This document shows positions 37,261-45,914 of a DNA stretch of 64,000 nucleotides, piece after piece; within the stretch, counting starts at the first letter, position 1, and each line of letters starts with the position of its first letter. Where the stretch lies: assembly GCF_028561335.1 (NCBI RefSeq), contig NZ_JAQQTG010000003.1, positions 1-64,000 on the forward strand. Reading direction: 5' to 3'. The notes under the pieces were generated by a model. That model was not told where the DNA came from, made no database searches, and saw nothing but the letters and a program-made list of their open reading frames with translations. The DNA comes from Aequorivita todarodis (lineage in GTDB: Bacteria; Bacteroidota; Bacteroidia; Flavobacteriales; Flavobacteriaceae). Position numbers and translations under genes: made by a program.

Positions 37261-38357
37261 ACTTCAACTGCTTTATTTGTCAACTCTCCCGCAAAGGCTT
37301 TTTGGAGAATGGATTTTTTGAGTTCTTCTAATGCGGCTAACTTATTATTATAAGGAATTATAATTTTCTCTACTTCATTCTCTAAAAGACTTATTCTTTC
37401 TCTGATTTTTATTTGTGCTGTTATATTTTTTGGAAAATTTAATATTAAATCTTTTAGTGAAGAATTTGAAATCACGGGTTGGGCGGCTTGTCGGGCTAAA
37501 CTACGAAGATTTTTATGATTGAGTAAGTATGTCAAAAACTGAAAATCAAAATCGTATTTCATATTTGTAATTTGAAAAGCGTTATCTGTAAGCCAAATGG
37601 GCTGTTCGAGGTATCGTACGTTTCCACAGAGAGCACCCACTCTACCAATAATAATTTGTTTGCCAGACAAGTTGTATTTATTGTGATATCCTGCAATACC
37701 ATTACCGCCAAATACAGGATAATCGCCCTCGACCATATTTTTTGAGGTCAAGTTTTGCCCACTTTTCAATTTTATGACGTTTGCAAATTCTTGCTCCTCC
37801 CAACCTTCGCCACGCTGGCTAAAAACGGCATTTAGTTTAGACTGAAACAGCTCCTTGGCGTTTTCTATGTTTTTTTCAATATTGGCCTTGGCCTGGTCTA
37901 TTGCCGCAAAGGCCTGGTCTAAAATGGCTACTATTTGGTGTTGTTCTTGGAGAGGTGGGATTGGGATTTGGATTTTTCGCATATTCCCTTGGTTCAATTT
38001 GGGAACAGTCATCCCGGATACAAAAGGTAATAAGTTCTGAAAATTTAAATTATAAATTAACCAATGATCATTTAAGATTTCTCTTTTTGGTCTCAAAACG
38101 TGGGCGTGATTATTAACCCAAGTTTTCCCATTAATAATGAATGCGCTCTTATCTCCAGATTCCCATTTAGCTCCATCTTCACCAAGCAATACGAGTTGCT
38201 CATCAAACAGATAATTTTTTACATAACTTAAAATGCCTGTTGCTCCATAATATGGATAGTCACCCTCAATCCTATCTTTTTTTGTTATAGGCTTTCTTTT
38301 ATTATCGAGTATATCACACACATTTCCTAAATCTTGAATTTTCCAACTCTCTCTCAT
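37257..38357 (-). CDS. hsdS: Type I restriction-modification specificity subunit
   Basis: 366 residues with two target-recognition domains, about 1-150 and 180-330. Each ends in a helical conserved region: IPPLQEQHQIVAILDQAFAAIDQAKANIEKN, and the matching LLENEVEKII...ALEELKKSILQKAFAGEL. TRD folds show the usual GDYPYYGATGIL and GDYPVFGGNGIAGY strands. HsdS chooses the two half-sites methylated by HsdM and cut by HsdR. Overlaps of ATGA type on both sides tie it to the ORF6N and AlbA_2 genes. The recognition sequence cannot be read from the protein. Confidence 0.92.
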   Translation of the reverse strand: MRESWKIQDLGNVCDILDNKRKPITKKDRIEGDYPYYGATGILSYVKNYLFDEQLVLLGEDGAKWESGDKSAFIINGKTWVNNHAHVLRPKREILNDHWLIYNLNFQNLLPFVSGMTVPKLNQGNMRKIQIPIPPLQEQHQIVAILDQAFAAIDQAKANIEKNIENAKELFQSKLNAVFSQRGEGWEEQEFANVIKLKSGQNLTSKNMVEGDYPVFGGNGIAGYHNKYNLSGKQIIIGRVGALCGNVRYLEQPIWLTDNAFQITNMKYDFDFQFLTYLLNHKNLRSLARQAAQPVISNSSLKDLILNFPKNITAQIKIRERISLLENEVEKIIIPYNNKLAALEELKKSILQKAFAGELTNKAVEV

Positions 38358-38761
38358 ATTATTGTAAAGTCTTTGGATAATTGCAGCAATTGCTGATGGT
38401 TGCCTATTGTTTTTCGCATCTGTACAAAGGCGTTCATAATTTGGATGCTTACGGCAATGGCTATATCACTTTTTAATACTGCTGATAACATACTAACATC
38501 TTGTTCGGTGAAGACATAAGGTAACGTTCTTCTTTTTGCGGTCGCCATTTGCGACTGCAAATTATCCCACTCTGTTGTAGCAAGTTGAAACATAAATGAA
38601 GAAGGGAAACGCTTATTGTTTCTCTTTACCTGTTCATTTAGCCTTTTGGTTTTCACATTATATAGTTCGGCCAGATGATAATCCGTCATTATCTGTTCGC
38701 CCCGGCAAGTAAAGATTCTATTTTCAATTAAAACAGGCGTTATTTCATCTTTCCCGCTCAT
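38354..38761 (-). CDS. ORF6N-domain DNA-binding protein within the hsd operon
   Basis: 135 residues. The ORF6N domain (about 8-95) is clear: ILIENRIFTCRGEQIMTDYHLAELY-type start, VKTKRLNEQVKRNNKRFP, LPYVFTEQDVSMLSAVL. ORF6N and KilA-N domains are found in phage antirepressors and in mobile-element regulators. Here the gene sits between hsdM and hsdS with 4-bp ATGA overlaps on both sides, so it is made in fixed ratio with the methylase. A regulatory or anti-phage-sensing role is inferred; the ORF6N gene in type I operons is recurrent in Bacteroidota but its job is unproven. Confidence 0.85.
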   Translation of the reverse strand: MSGKDEITPVLIENRIFTCRGEQIMTDYHLAELYNVKTKRLNEQVKRNNKRFPSSFMFQLATTEWDNLQSQMATAKRRTLPYVFTEQDVSMLSAVLKSDIAIAVSIQIMNAFVQMRKTIGNHQQLLQLSKDFTII

Positions 38762-40212
38762 ATCAACTCCTTAACAGATTCTAACAGGGTACTGGTTTCC
38801 CTATCCAAGCGTTGCATTTCGGCCAAAATAGTTTCTGGGCTTCGCAAGGGTGCTTCTTCGGGGGTGTTTGGGTTTTTTACGCTTAAATCAAAAGTGGTTT
38901 CAGCTATTTCCGCCACTTTAATATTCCACGATTTTTCCGTTTCCGGCTTTGTGGCTTGTAGGCTTACAAATTCCTTTAAATCATCATCATTTAACGGGTT
39001 GGTCTTGCCCATATTTCTGCCCGGGTCCAATTGGTAGTACCATATATTTTTAGTGGGCTCTCCCTTTTGGAAAAACAGCACGACCGTTTTTACGCCCGCG
39101 CCCAAGAACGTGCCGCTTGGCATGTCCAAGATTGTATGTAGGTTGCAGCTTTCCAGCAATTGCTTGCGCAGGGCAATGGAGGCATTATCGGTATTGCTCA
39201 AAAAAGTGTTTTTAATTACGATTGCAGCGCGACCGCCTGTTTTTAGGCTTTTTAGAAAATGTTGTAAAAACAAAAAGGCTGTTTCGCCGGTTTTAATGTC
39301 AAAATTCTGTTGTACTTCCTTGCGTTCCTTTCCGCCAAAAGGTGGATTTGCAAGGATTACGTTGTATCGGTTCTTTTCCTGTATGTCGCGAATGTTTTCG
39401 CCCAGCGTATTGGTGTGGATGATGTTTGGGGCTTCAATGCCATGGAGGATCATATTCATAATGCCTATTACGTAGGCGAGGTTCTTTTTTTCCTTGCCGT
39501 AAAAGGTGTCTTCCTGCAGGGTCTTTAGGTTGCTCGTGGTCTTGTCCATACGTTTGTACATATAGTCGTAAGCCTCGCACAGGAAACCACAGGAGCCCGC
39601 GGCGGCATCGTATATCTTTTCCCCCATTTGTGGGTTTACTACTTCAATCATCGCCCTAATAAGTGGCCTTGGGGTGTAGTATTGCCCGCCATTGCGGCCG
39701 GCATTGCCCATATTTTTAATCTTGGTTTCGTACAGATGGCTAAGTTGGTGCTTGTCCTTTGTACTTCGGAACGGCAACTCGTCCACATAGCCCAAAATCT
39801 CGCGTAGAATGTACCCGCTTTGGATTTTATTTTTAAGCTCAGAGAAAATTTCGCCTATTTTGTATTCTATGGTCTGCGGGTTATCAGCTTTCTGTTTAAA
39901 GCTTGCCATATACGGGTATAGTTCGCCGTCCACAAACTGTATTAGGTCAGTACCGGTTAGAGCGATATGGTGGTCCAAATTGCCCTGGGCATCCTTGGGC
40001 ATTGCCCAGTTGTTCCACCGAAATTTTTCATCCAATATAAAACTGTATTCATTGCCCTGAAGTGCGGCTTCATCGGCTTTGTCTTTTTCTAAATCGTCCA
40101 AGTAGCGCAAGAACATGATCCACGAGGTTTGCCCTATGTAATCCAGTTCACTATCTGCCCCTGCATCCTTGAAGAGGAGGTCATCAATATTTTTGAATGT
40201 TTGCTCGAACAT
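38758..40212 (-). CDS. hsdM: Type I restriction-modification methylase subunit
   Basis: 484 residues; N6-adenine methyltransferase. The N-terminal HsdM domain begins TFKNIDDLLFKDAGADSELDY. Motif I, the SAM site, is DAAAGSCGF (202-210) and motif IV is NPPFGG (289-294). It is the first gene of the hsd operon; its promoter region (40213 onwards) carries TATCTTTA on the minus strand, one base off the -7 consensus. It protects host DNA by methylating HsdS-defined sites. The length is typical and no lesions are seen. Confidence 0.94.
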   Translation of the reverse strand: MFEQTFKNIDDLLFKDAGADSELDYIGQTSWIMFLRYLDDLEKDKADEAALQGNEYSFILDEKFRWNNWAMPKDAQGNLDHHIALTGTDLIQFVDGELYPYMASFKQKADNPQTIEYKIGEIFSELKNKIQSGYILREILGYVDELPFRSTKDKHQLSHLYETKIKNMGNAGRNGGQYYTPRPLIRAMIEVVNPQMGEKIYDAAAGSCGFLCEAYDYMYKRMDKTTSNLKTLQEDTFYGKEKKNLAYVIGIMNMILHGIEAPNIIHTNTLGENIRDIQEKNRYNVILANPPFGGKERKEVQQNFDIKTGETAFLFLQHFLKSLKTGGRAAIVIKNTFLSNTDNASIALRKQLLESCNLHTILDMPSGTFLGAGVKTVVLFFQKGEPTKNIWYYQLDPGRNMGKTNPLNDDDLKEFVSLQATKPETEKSWNIKVAEIAETTFDLSVKNPNTPEEAPLRSPETILAEMQRLDRETSTLLESVKELI

Positions 40213-40296
40213 TGAGTTTGTTTTAAGGTTTTAAAGATATAGAAATTTTGAGGTTTTGAATAAGGAAAGATGGCTTGAAAAAGAACCAAAAACACA

Positions 40297-40324
40297 AAAG
40301 CCTCTACATTGCTGTAAAGGCTTT
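40297..40324 (-). terminator. Terminator after tRNA-Asn
   Basis: AAAGCCT-c-TACA / TGTA-a-AGGCTTT, a nearly perfect 11-bp stem with a 4-nt TTGC loop. On the minus strand it is followed by a T-rich run. It lies 12 bp downstream of the tRNA 3' end. Confidence 0.85.
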
Positions 40325-40335
40325 CTCTAACTAAG

Positions 40336-40409
40336 CTCCTCCTCTTGGGCTCGAACCAAGGACCCTCTGATTAACAGTCAGATGCTCTAACCAACTGAGC
40401 TAAGGAGGA
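40336..40409 (-). tRNA. tRNA-Asn (anticodon GTT)
   Basis: The minus strand gives acceptor TCCTCCT/AGGAGGA, D-arm TAGCTCAGTTGGTTAGAGC, anticodon arm CATCTGACTGTTAATCAGAG (anticodon GTT), and T-arm CTTGG/CCAAG with TTCGAGC. The discriminator is G; CCA is not encoded. It lies directly upstream of the hsd operon's 5' end, a typical neighbour for an integrated island, but no attachment-site repeat was found. Confidence 0.95.
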
Positions 40410-40521
40410 ATTTTGCGTTAGCGGTTGCAAATATACCTATTTTTTGATTCCTTCAAAATAAAAAATAAAACTTTATTGAATTTGTTTTTTATGCTTGGGA
40501 AATAAGAAAATTCAGGAAAGA

Positions 40522-41256
40522 CTATAATGATTTTATTTCTTTAAGCAGTACTATACTGGCCGGGGAAGTACTTTTGGATAGCACTTGTTCGGCTTCCTTT
40601 ATTTTGTTTTCCTTTAAAAGGGCCAAAGCTAAATAGTATAGCGCGTCTTCATAAAAAGCACCTTCGGGTTTTTCCTTTGCGGATTGCAGATATTTTTTTG
40701 CTTGGCGGGCGTTGCCATTTGCCAAATTTGCGACCCCCAAAAAATAAACCACGGTATCGTTCTCTGGATTGGCAGCATAAAGAGTCTCCCAGCTCGAAAT
40801 GGCTTCGTTGTATTCCTTGCGTTTGTAGTTTACCATTCCGTAGTAAAAGTCATAATTTGAGGAAGTGCTCATGGTGGTCGGGAGACCAGGGTCTGGTTTA
40901 AAATTTGCCGCGAAGACTTTTTGGGGTGAATTGCCACTGCTTAAAATAGCCCAAGTACTTACGGAGATGAGTATTAAAAAGGAGGCAGCCAGTGCCAACC
41001 AACCGGGCGATAACCATTTTTTTTCGGGGATCTCCACGATTTCTGCATGAAAATTGTCCAGGGAATTTTTTAGGGTGTGTTCTTCCACACCTCTAATCAA
41101 GGTTTTCTGCTCCTCAACCATGGCACGAAACTCTGGGTATAGTTTCATTCGTTCCTTAAAATCTGCTTGGGCCTCCGGATCTAGAGTATCCAGCAAGTAA
41201 GCATCTATAAGCTCTTGGGTTTCCCGATTGTCTTGTATGTTGTTATTTGGGTCCAT
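40522..41256 (-). CDS. Anti-sigma factor-like membrane protein with TPRs
   Basis: 244 residues. The N-terminal cytoplasmic region (about 1-80) is acidic and helical, as in anti-sigma domains (IDAYLLDTLDPEAQADFKER). One membrane helix is at about 86-108 (LALAASFLILISVSTWAIL). The outer part carries TPR-like helices (YGMVNYKRKEYNEAISSWETL, VANLANGNARQAKKYL). It overlaps the end of the ECF sigma gene by 14 bp, so it very probably holds that sigma at the membrane. Classic zinc-anti-sigma HxxxCxxC is not present. Confidence 0.75.
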   Translation of the reverse strand: MDPNNNIQDNRETQELIDAYLLDTLDPEAQADFKERMKLYPEFRAMVEEQKTLIRGVEEHTLKNSLDNFHAEIVEIPEKKWLSPGWLALAASFLILISVSTWAILSSGNSPQKVFAANFKPDPGLPTTMSTSSNYDFYYGMVNYKRKEYNEAISSWETLYAANPENDTVVYFLGVANLANGNARQAKKYLQSAKEKPEGAFYEDALYYLALALLKENKIKEAEQVLSKSTSPASIVLLKEIKSL

Positions 41257-41830
41257 GGGGGATAATTTGGGTCATTTTTTTTAATTGTTCCTGGCATCGA
41301 TATTTTGCGTTGCGGGCCGAGGCTTCGTCCATAACCAAGATCTCTGCGATTTCTTTAAAGGATTTCCGTTCAAAATAAAAGAGTTTCAGCAACAACTGGC
41401 AACGCTCGCCAAGTTGGTTTATGGATTCCATAATTAGCTTGATCTTTCTGTTTTGCGCTTCGGTTTCATCTGTGTCGGGTTCGTCATATTCTATTTCACG
41501 ATTTATGAAGGTTGTGTTTTTATATTTCACCGAGCGCACGTGATCCAGCCATTTATATTTTGCAATCTTAAAAAGATAGCCGTTGATGGCGGTCTCGCTC
41601 TCAGCAGAAAATTTATCGTCTTTAACATTTCGCCACATTGCCACAAATGCTTCTTGATACACATCCTTTGCCTGTTGTTCATCGCCGCTGTTTTTAAGAA
41701 CGTAGCGCTTCACTTTCGCAAAGTTTGTTTTATATAATTCTTTTAATGTGGCGGCGTCATTTTGCTTAATGAGCACTGCCGTCCTGTTTAATGGCAAATC
41801 CTTTAATTTTTGGTTATTGGTTTCTTGCAT
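41243..41830 (-). CDS. ECF-type RNA polymerase sigma factor
   Basis: 195 residues. Sigma region 2 is at about 25-105 (KVKRYVLKNSGDEQQAKDVYQEAFVAMWRN). Region 4 is at about 125-190 (INQLGERCQLLLKLFYFERKSFKEIAEIL). It redirects RNA polymerase to a small regulon. It is followed by its likely anti-sigma factor with a 14-bp overlap. The site-2 protease gene rseP lies about 300 bp upstream on the same strand, which fits, but does not prove, control by regulated proteolysis. Confidence 0.88.
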   Translation of the reverse strand: MQETNNQKLKDLPLNRTAVLIKQNDAATLKELYKTNFAKVKRYVLKNSGDEQQAKDVYQEAFVAMWRNVKDDKFSAESETAINGYLFKIAKYKWLDHVRSVKYKNTTFINREIEYDEPDTDETEAQNRKIKLIMESINQLGERCQLLLKLFYFERKSFKEIAEILVMDEASARNAKYRCQEQLKKMTQIIPHGPK

Positions 41831-42132
41831 TTGTTTTAAAACAATACAGAAAGATACAATTTATCTGCAATCGTTTTAAAATTTTTGGCCAACTTAAGCT
41901 AAGTGGATATTTTTTTTCGTTTAAAGGAACCGATCCACTGCCTATTTTATTGTCCAAAAGCCGAAAAATTCAACTTTGCCATTTTAAATACATCGCGAAC
42001 GGAATGGAAATGTCATCAAAGATTTCAAAAAAAATACCCCGGCTGTTGTTCCGAAGTATTTTTTGATAATGGTAATCTTTACGGGTTTTTCCCACCTTTT
42101 GGAGAGGGAAAAAGAAAAACAAGGCGCAAGCT
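41831..42132. other. Spacer between rseP and the ECF sigma gene
   Basis: 302 bp without a gene. It holds the rseP terminator (about 42028-42066). Nearer the sigma gene the minus strand reads TATCTTTC (41849-41856), one base off the -7 consensus and 19 bp before the start. No -33 TTG is seen at normal spacing, as might be expected if the gene is read by its own ECF sigma. Confidence 0.5.
42028..42066 (-). terminator. Terminator of rseP
   Basis: AAAAAATAC pairs with GTATTTTTT around an inner CGG/CCG stem and an 8-nt loop, with T-runs on both strands. It lies about 65 bp past the rseP stop. Confidence 0.75.
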
Positions 42133-43464
42133 TTATTCGAACAGCCAACGATAGATATCGTTTACGTTGGCAAAGAGCACCAAGGCTATCAAAATAAAGA
42201 AGCCGACCATCTGGGCGTACTCCATAAATTTATCGCCGGGCTTTCGGCCCGTAACGATTTCATATAAAAGAAACATTACGTGGCCGCCGTCCAAAGCGGG
42301 AATGGGCAGAATGTTCATAAATGCCAAAATGATGGAAATCAAGGCCGTGGTGGCCCAAAAGCTCTGCCAGTCCCAAGCATCGGGGAATAGGTTGCCGATG
42401 GCGCCAAACCCGCCCACTTGTGTTGCGCCCTTGGAGGTAAATACATACTTAAACTGTTTTACGTAATCTTTCAACGTATTATAGCCATAGCCAAAACCAC
42501 CCACGATGCTCTCGCCCAGAGAATATTTTATTTTGGTTTTGCCCAATTGTGAAATAATGTCCTTCCCAAATGTATTCACCCCAATTTTTCCATCCTCGTT
42601 AGTGGTAACTCTTAGGGTGTCTTGCTGGTTTCCGCGCGCTACAACTATTGTGTATTCCGTGTTTGCTTCGGAACTTACTAGATTTTGAAAATCGTTGTAG
42701 TACTGTACCGGTTGCCCATTAACGGCAATAATTTTATCGCCTTTTTGAAAGCCGGCTTCAATGGCAGGATAATCGGGGATTAAGGTGTCAATAGTTGCCG
42801 ATTGCCGAGGGATGAAAGGAAAATGTGTGTCGTTCTGGAACATTTTGGTGCCAGCATCTTCGGGTACTGAAATGGTTTCAACGGTACCGTCGTCGTGCTT
42901 TACCTCAACTTTTGAAACATCGCGCAGAAACATATACCGGTTAATTTCCATCACATCTTCTAACGGTTCGCCATTTACGGACAAGATGTGGTCGCCATCG
43001 CGAAAACCGTAATCCTTAAATTGTTGGGTTACCGCAAAACCTTGTGGAATGTCTTCATTGGTAGTTATATTTCTTCCGTAGAAGTAGAGAATCCCCATAT
43101 AAATTACAAACCCCACAATAATATTTACCGTAACCCCACCAAGCATAATTATCAATCGTTGCCAAGCCGGTTTGCTTCGGAATTCCCACGGTTGCGGCGG
43201 CTGCGCCATTTGTTCCTTGTCCATGCTCTCGTCTATCATTCCCGAAATTTTCACGTAACCGCCCAAAGGCAACCAACCTATTCCGTAAACGGTTTCGCCT
43301 ATTTTCTTTTTGAAAAGCGAAAATTTCACATCAAAGAAAAGATAGAATTTCTCGACACGGGTCTTAAAAAGTTTGGCGGGAATAAAATGTCCCAGCTCGT
43401 GCAGCACGATAAGTAATGAAAGACTTAAAAGAAGTTGTATAGCTTTAACAGCGAATGGACTCAT
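42133..43464 (-). CDS. rseP: RIP metalloprotease RseP (site-2 protease)
   Basis: 443 residues. The zinc site HELGH is in the first membrane helix (about 22-26; LHELGHFIPAKLF) and the third ligand lies in LDGGHVMF near the C-terminus. Two PDZ domains lie between, at about 130-200 (FRDGDHILSVNG) and 220-290 (FQKGDKIIAVNG). It cuts membrane-bound anti-sigma factors and other clients within the membrane. A plausible client, the ECF anti-sigma, is encoded close by. Length and layout are standard. Confidence 0.93.
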   Translation of the reverse strand: MSPFAVKAIQLLLSLSLLIVLHELGHFIPAKLFKTRVEKFYLFFDVKFSLFKKKIGETVYGIGWLPLGGYVKISGMIDESMDKEQMAQPPQPWEFRSKPAWQRLIIMLGGVTVNIIVGFVIYMGILYFYGRNITTNEDIPQGFAVTQQFKDYGFRDGDHILSVNGEPLEDVMEINRYMFLRDVSKVEVKHDDGTVETISVPEDAGTKMFQNDTHFPFIPRQSATIDTLIPDYPAIEAGFQKGDKIIAVNGQPVQYYNDFQNLVSSEANTEYTIVVARGNQQDTLRVTTNEDGKIGVNTFGKDIISQLGKTKIKYSLGESIVGGFGYGYNTLKDYVKQFKYVFTSKGATQVGGFGAIGNLFPDAWDWQSFWATTALISIILAFMNILPIPALDGGHVMFLLYEIVTGRKPGDKFMEYAQMVGFFILIALVLFANVNDIYRWLFE

Positions 43465-43800
43465 AGTTTTTTATATAGATGTTTTAATAAATAGTCTCAA
43501 TTTTTAATCACCCGTTACCAAAATCGAGCCTAAAATGACCTTGCTTGCCAATATGGCGGTTTTCAGCAAAAAATCGCACAAAAGTAACCTTTTAGAGCTT
43601 GCAAAAAAAATAAGCGGCTGTGTTCCCGCTTATTTGTGATTTATAGTGAAGATTATTTGCCACATTCACCCCAAACCCCTAAAGGGGAGCAACCTTCGAA
43701 AGCCCTTTAGAGCTGGGGATTGTTTCAGTTTTACCCCCGGCCCCTAAAGTGTATTGCTCTGATGGCTCCCTTTAGGACCGGGAAAGCATTTGTATAAAAA
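43465..43800. other. Repeat-bearing spacer between rseP and the M1 peptidase
   Basis: 336 bp without a gene. It holds a terminator at 43608-43635 and, at about 43675-43790, a copy of the dispersed palindromic element (CCCCTAAAGGGGAG, CCCTTTAGAGCTGGGG, then CCCCCGGCCCCTAAAG). The second half of that repeat looks like a degenerate second copy. Confidence 0.6.
43608..43635 (-). terminator. Hairpin terminator
   Basis: AAATAAGCGG (43608-43617) pairs perfectly with CCGCTTATTT (43626-43635) across an 8-nt loop. It is preceded by an A8 run that becomes T8 on the minus strand, so it stops minus-strand transcripts from the M1 peptidase gene. Confidence 0.8.
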
Positions 43801-45732
43801 TTATTCCTTCACAATCGTTTTATTGATGACTCCCTGTGCAGTTTCCATTTGAAAGAACAGAATACCCTTTGAAAACTTTGAGACATCAATGGTTTCTGAA
43901 TAGGCTTCGGAATAAAGCATTTGCCCCAAAGCGTTGTATATGCGAACTTGGTTCACCTGCAATGCAGCTGGTTTGTGAAGATTGATAAGGCCCGAAGCTG
44001 GATTTGGATATAAAACCAACTGCTGGTCATATGCCAAATCGTCTGTGCCCAGAATAACTTGATTGTTTTTTGAGATAATATCGTGCTCTGGATCAAACTG
44101 AACGCCGTTTACGGTAAAGGGAACCGCAGGTTGAAAAGTCTGGCCATCAAAGGTGTTGTCCAAAACAATATCCAGTGTTTCACCCTGTGTTCCGTGAAGT
44201 CTCAAGGGAACGGGCACTTCAAAAAACGATACGGAAGGATTGCTCTGGGCCTGCGATATTCTCACATTCAGGCTTCCGGCAGTCGCTTGGTTCCAGGTAA
44301 TGGTAAAACGCGGGTAGCCTTCCCCATAAATCCAATCGTCAAAAAATTCCGAAAGGTCCTCGCCGCTGGCATTTTCCATATTTCTGATGAGGTCCGGGGT
44401 TTTTGCATAGCCATAGGCGAGCGCCGGATCGGCCAAATAATCTTTTAAGCCCTGAAAGAAAACGGCATCGCCCAGTTTTTTCCGAAGCATATGCACCACC
44501 ATGGAGCCTTTGTTATAGGTAAGCCTGCTGCTGAAAATTCTATTTACGGAGGTTGTGTCCTGTGCGGGAATATATACAGAGCCGCCAGTCTCTTGGGTAA
44601 CGGAAGAAATCTGGTCCTGTTTCCAACTTCTAAAAGCTGCCTCGCCATCCAAATTCTCTATTACCATTCCGGCCAAATAGGTGGCAAAGCCTTCATTGAG
44701 CCATATATCCTGCCAACTTCCGCAGGTAACCTTGTCGCCAAACCATTGGTGGCCGAGCTCATGGGCAATAAGTCCACGGCTCAGCCCGCCCATAAACGAA
44801 ACGGTAGTGTGCTCCATACCGCCGCCCCAGCCAAACTGGGCATGGCCGTATTTTTCATCGGCATACGGATAGGGCTCAAAAAGACCTGCGTATAAATTCA
44901 TAATATCCACCGTAATCGGAGTGCGTTGTTGCGCATAGGCCAGATCTTCGGGATATATGTAGTTTATAATATCAAAAGGGTTTCCGTTGTTTGCGACCGT
45001 ATGCGAATACACGGTATAGTTGGTTACCGCAATCGCCACCAAATAGGCGGGAATGGGGTGTTGGTGCATATAATGGGTCGTTTTGTTATTGCCATTTATT
45101 GTTTGGCCCAATTCCAAACCATTGGAAACCGCAACATACTCTTCATTGCTAGGATTGAAACGCGGCGTGGTAATATATACATCCAGCAAATCAATTTTAT
45201 CTATCAAATCTTGTTTGCAAGGCCACCAGGCTTTTGCGCCAAAAGGCTCCGAAAGCGTCCACATAACGGGGTCTCCGTTGTGGGTATCTATTTCAAAAGA
45301 ACCAAAACCTGAACTTATCGGGTTTCCGGAATAGCTCACCGAAAGCGAATCTAAAACACCCTGATTTTGCATCTGTGGCAGCGTGATTACAACTTCGTCA
45401 TTGCTGTTTTGTGTGAAGGAAAGCGGAGTGCCGCGTTGGAGGACCTGGGATACGGTCATATTGTCCACAAGTTCAAAAGTAATCGTGCTCATATTTTCCT
45501 TCGCTTCAAAATGGGAAGTAATTGTTCCGCTGATGAAGGGTTGCGTGGGATCTACGGTCAATTCCAAGCGCGCGTATTGTATGTCGTAATTGCCGGTATT
45601 CATATTGCGCTGGGTAGTAAACAAACCCGTTGCGGCTTTGGCTTCTGCTTCGCTGATGTCGTCAGTTCTAAAATTTTGGGAAAAGGAAAAAAGGGAGATT
45701 AAAAATAAAAAGGGGAGTAGTAATGTTTTCAT
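43801..45732 (-). CDS. Secreted M1 family aminopeptidase with T9SS type A tail
   Basis: 643 residues from the ATG at 45732, the start that puts the signal peptide first (KTLLLPFLFLISLFSFSQ); an upstream in-frame ATG (45822) would bury it. The zinc site is HELGHQWFG (about 324-332), with the third ligand in WLNEGFATYLAG. The substrate loop, which is GAMEN in classic members, reads GGGMEHTTVS. The last about 80 residues form a type A sorting domain (LVLYPNPASGLINL, VRIYNALGQMLYS, FSKGILFFQ, KTIVKE). It is predicted to be exported by T9SS and to trim N-terminal residues from peptides outside the cell. Confidence 0.92.
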   Translation of the reverse strand: MKTLLLPFLFLISLFSFSQNFRTDDISEAEAKAATGLFTTQRNMNTGNYDIQYARLELTVDPTQPFISGTITSHFEAKENMSTITFELVDNMTVSQVLQRGTPLSFTQNSNDEVVITLPQMQNQGVLDSLSVSYSGNPISSGFGSFEIDTHNGDPVMWTLSEPFGAKAWWPCKQDLIDKIDLLDVYITTPRFNPSNEEYVAVSNGLELGQTINGNNKTTHYMHQHPIPAYLVAIAVTNYTVYSHTVANNGNPFDIINYIYPEDLAYAQQRTPITVDIMNLYAGLFEPYPYADEKYGHAQFGWGGGMEHTTVSFMGGLSRGLIAHELGHQWFGDKVTCGSWQDIWLNEGFATYLAGMVIENLDGEAAFRSWKQDQISSVTQETGGSVYIPAQDTTSVNRIFSSRLTYNKGSMVVHMLRKKLGDAVFFQGLKDYLADPALAYGYAKTPDLIRNMENASGEDLSEFFDDWIYGEGYPRFTITWNQATAGSLNVRISQAQSNPSVSFFEVPVPLRLHGTQGETLDIVLDNTFDGQTFQPAVPFTVNGVQFDPEHDIISKNNQVILGTDDLAYDQQLVLYPNPASGLINLHKPAALQVNQVRIYNALGQMLYSEAYSETIDVSKFSKGILFFQMETAQGVINKTIVKE

Positions 45733-45869
45733 TGTAAAATGCTTGTTTTGATTATACGTTGCTGAAATTAACGGGTCGATTTCGGAAGATTTTTTAAGAG
45801 GAAATCGAAGAGTCCATTTCAACGTGAAATAAGGATGTTAAAAGTATTCATTTTGATAGAATTAGCACT

Positions 45870-45877
45870 TATTTTTG
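45870..45877 (+). promoter_or_regulatory. Putative -7 box of the Sco gene
   Basis: TATTTTTG matches TAnnTTTG, 37 bp before the ATG. A TTG at 45853 is closer than the usual 19-23 bp, so the -33 element is uncertain. Confidence 0.35.
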
Positions 45878-45914
45878 CGCCCTAATATGTGCCTTCAGTC
45901 TAAAATTTAACACG

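Noticed and set aside
40336-40409. tRNA-Asn as the integration site of the hsd island
   Set aside because: The hsd operon starts next to it, but I found no duplicated 3' tRNA end and no integrase gene in the window.
43055-43416. Antisense frames within rseP
   Set aside because: Overlap a well-supported protease gene and lack any domain signal.
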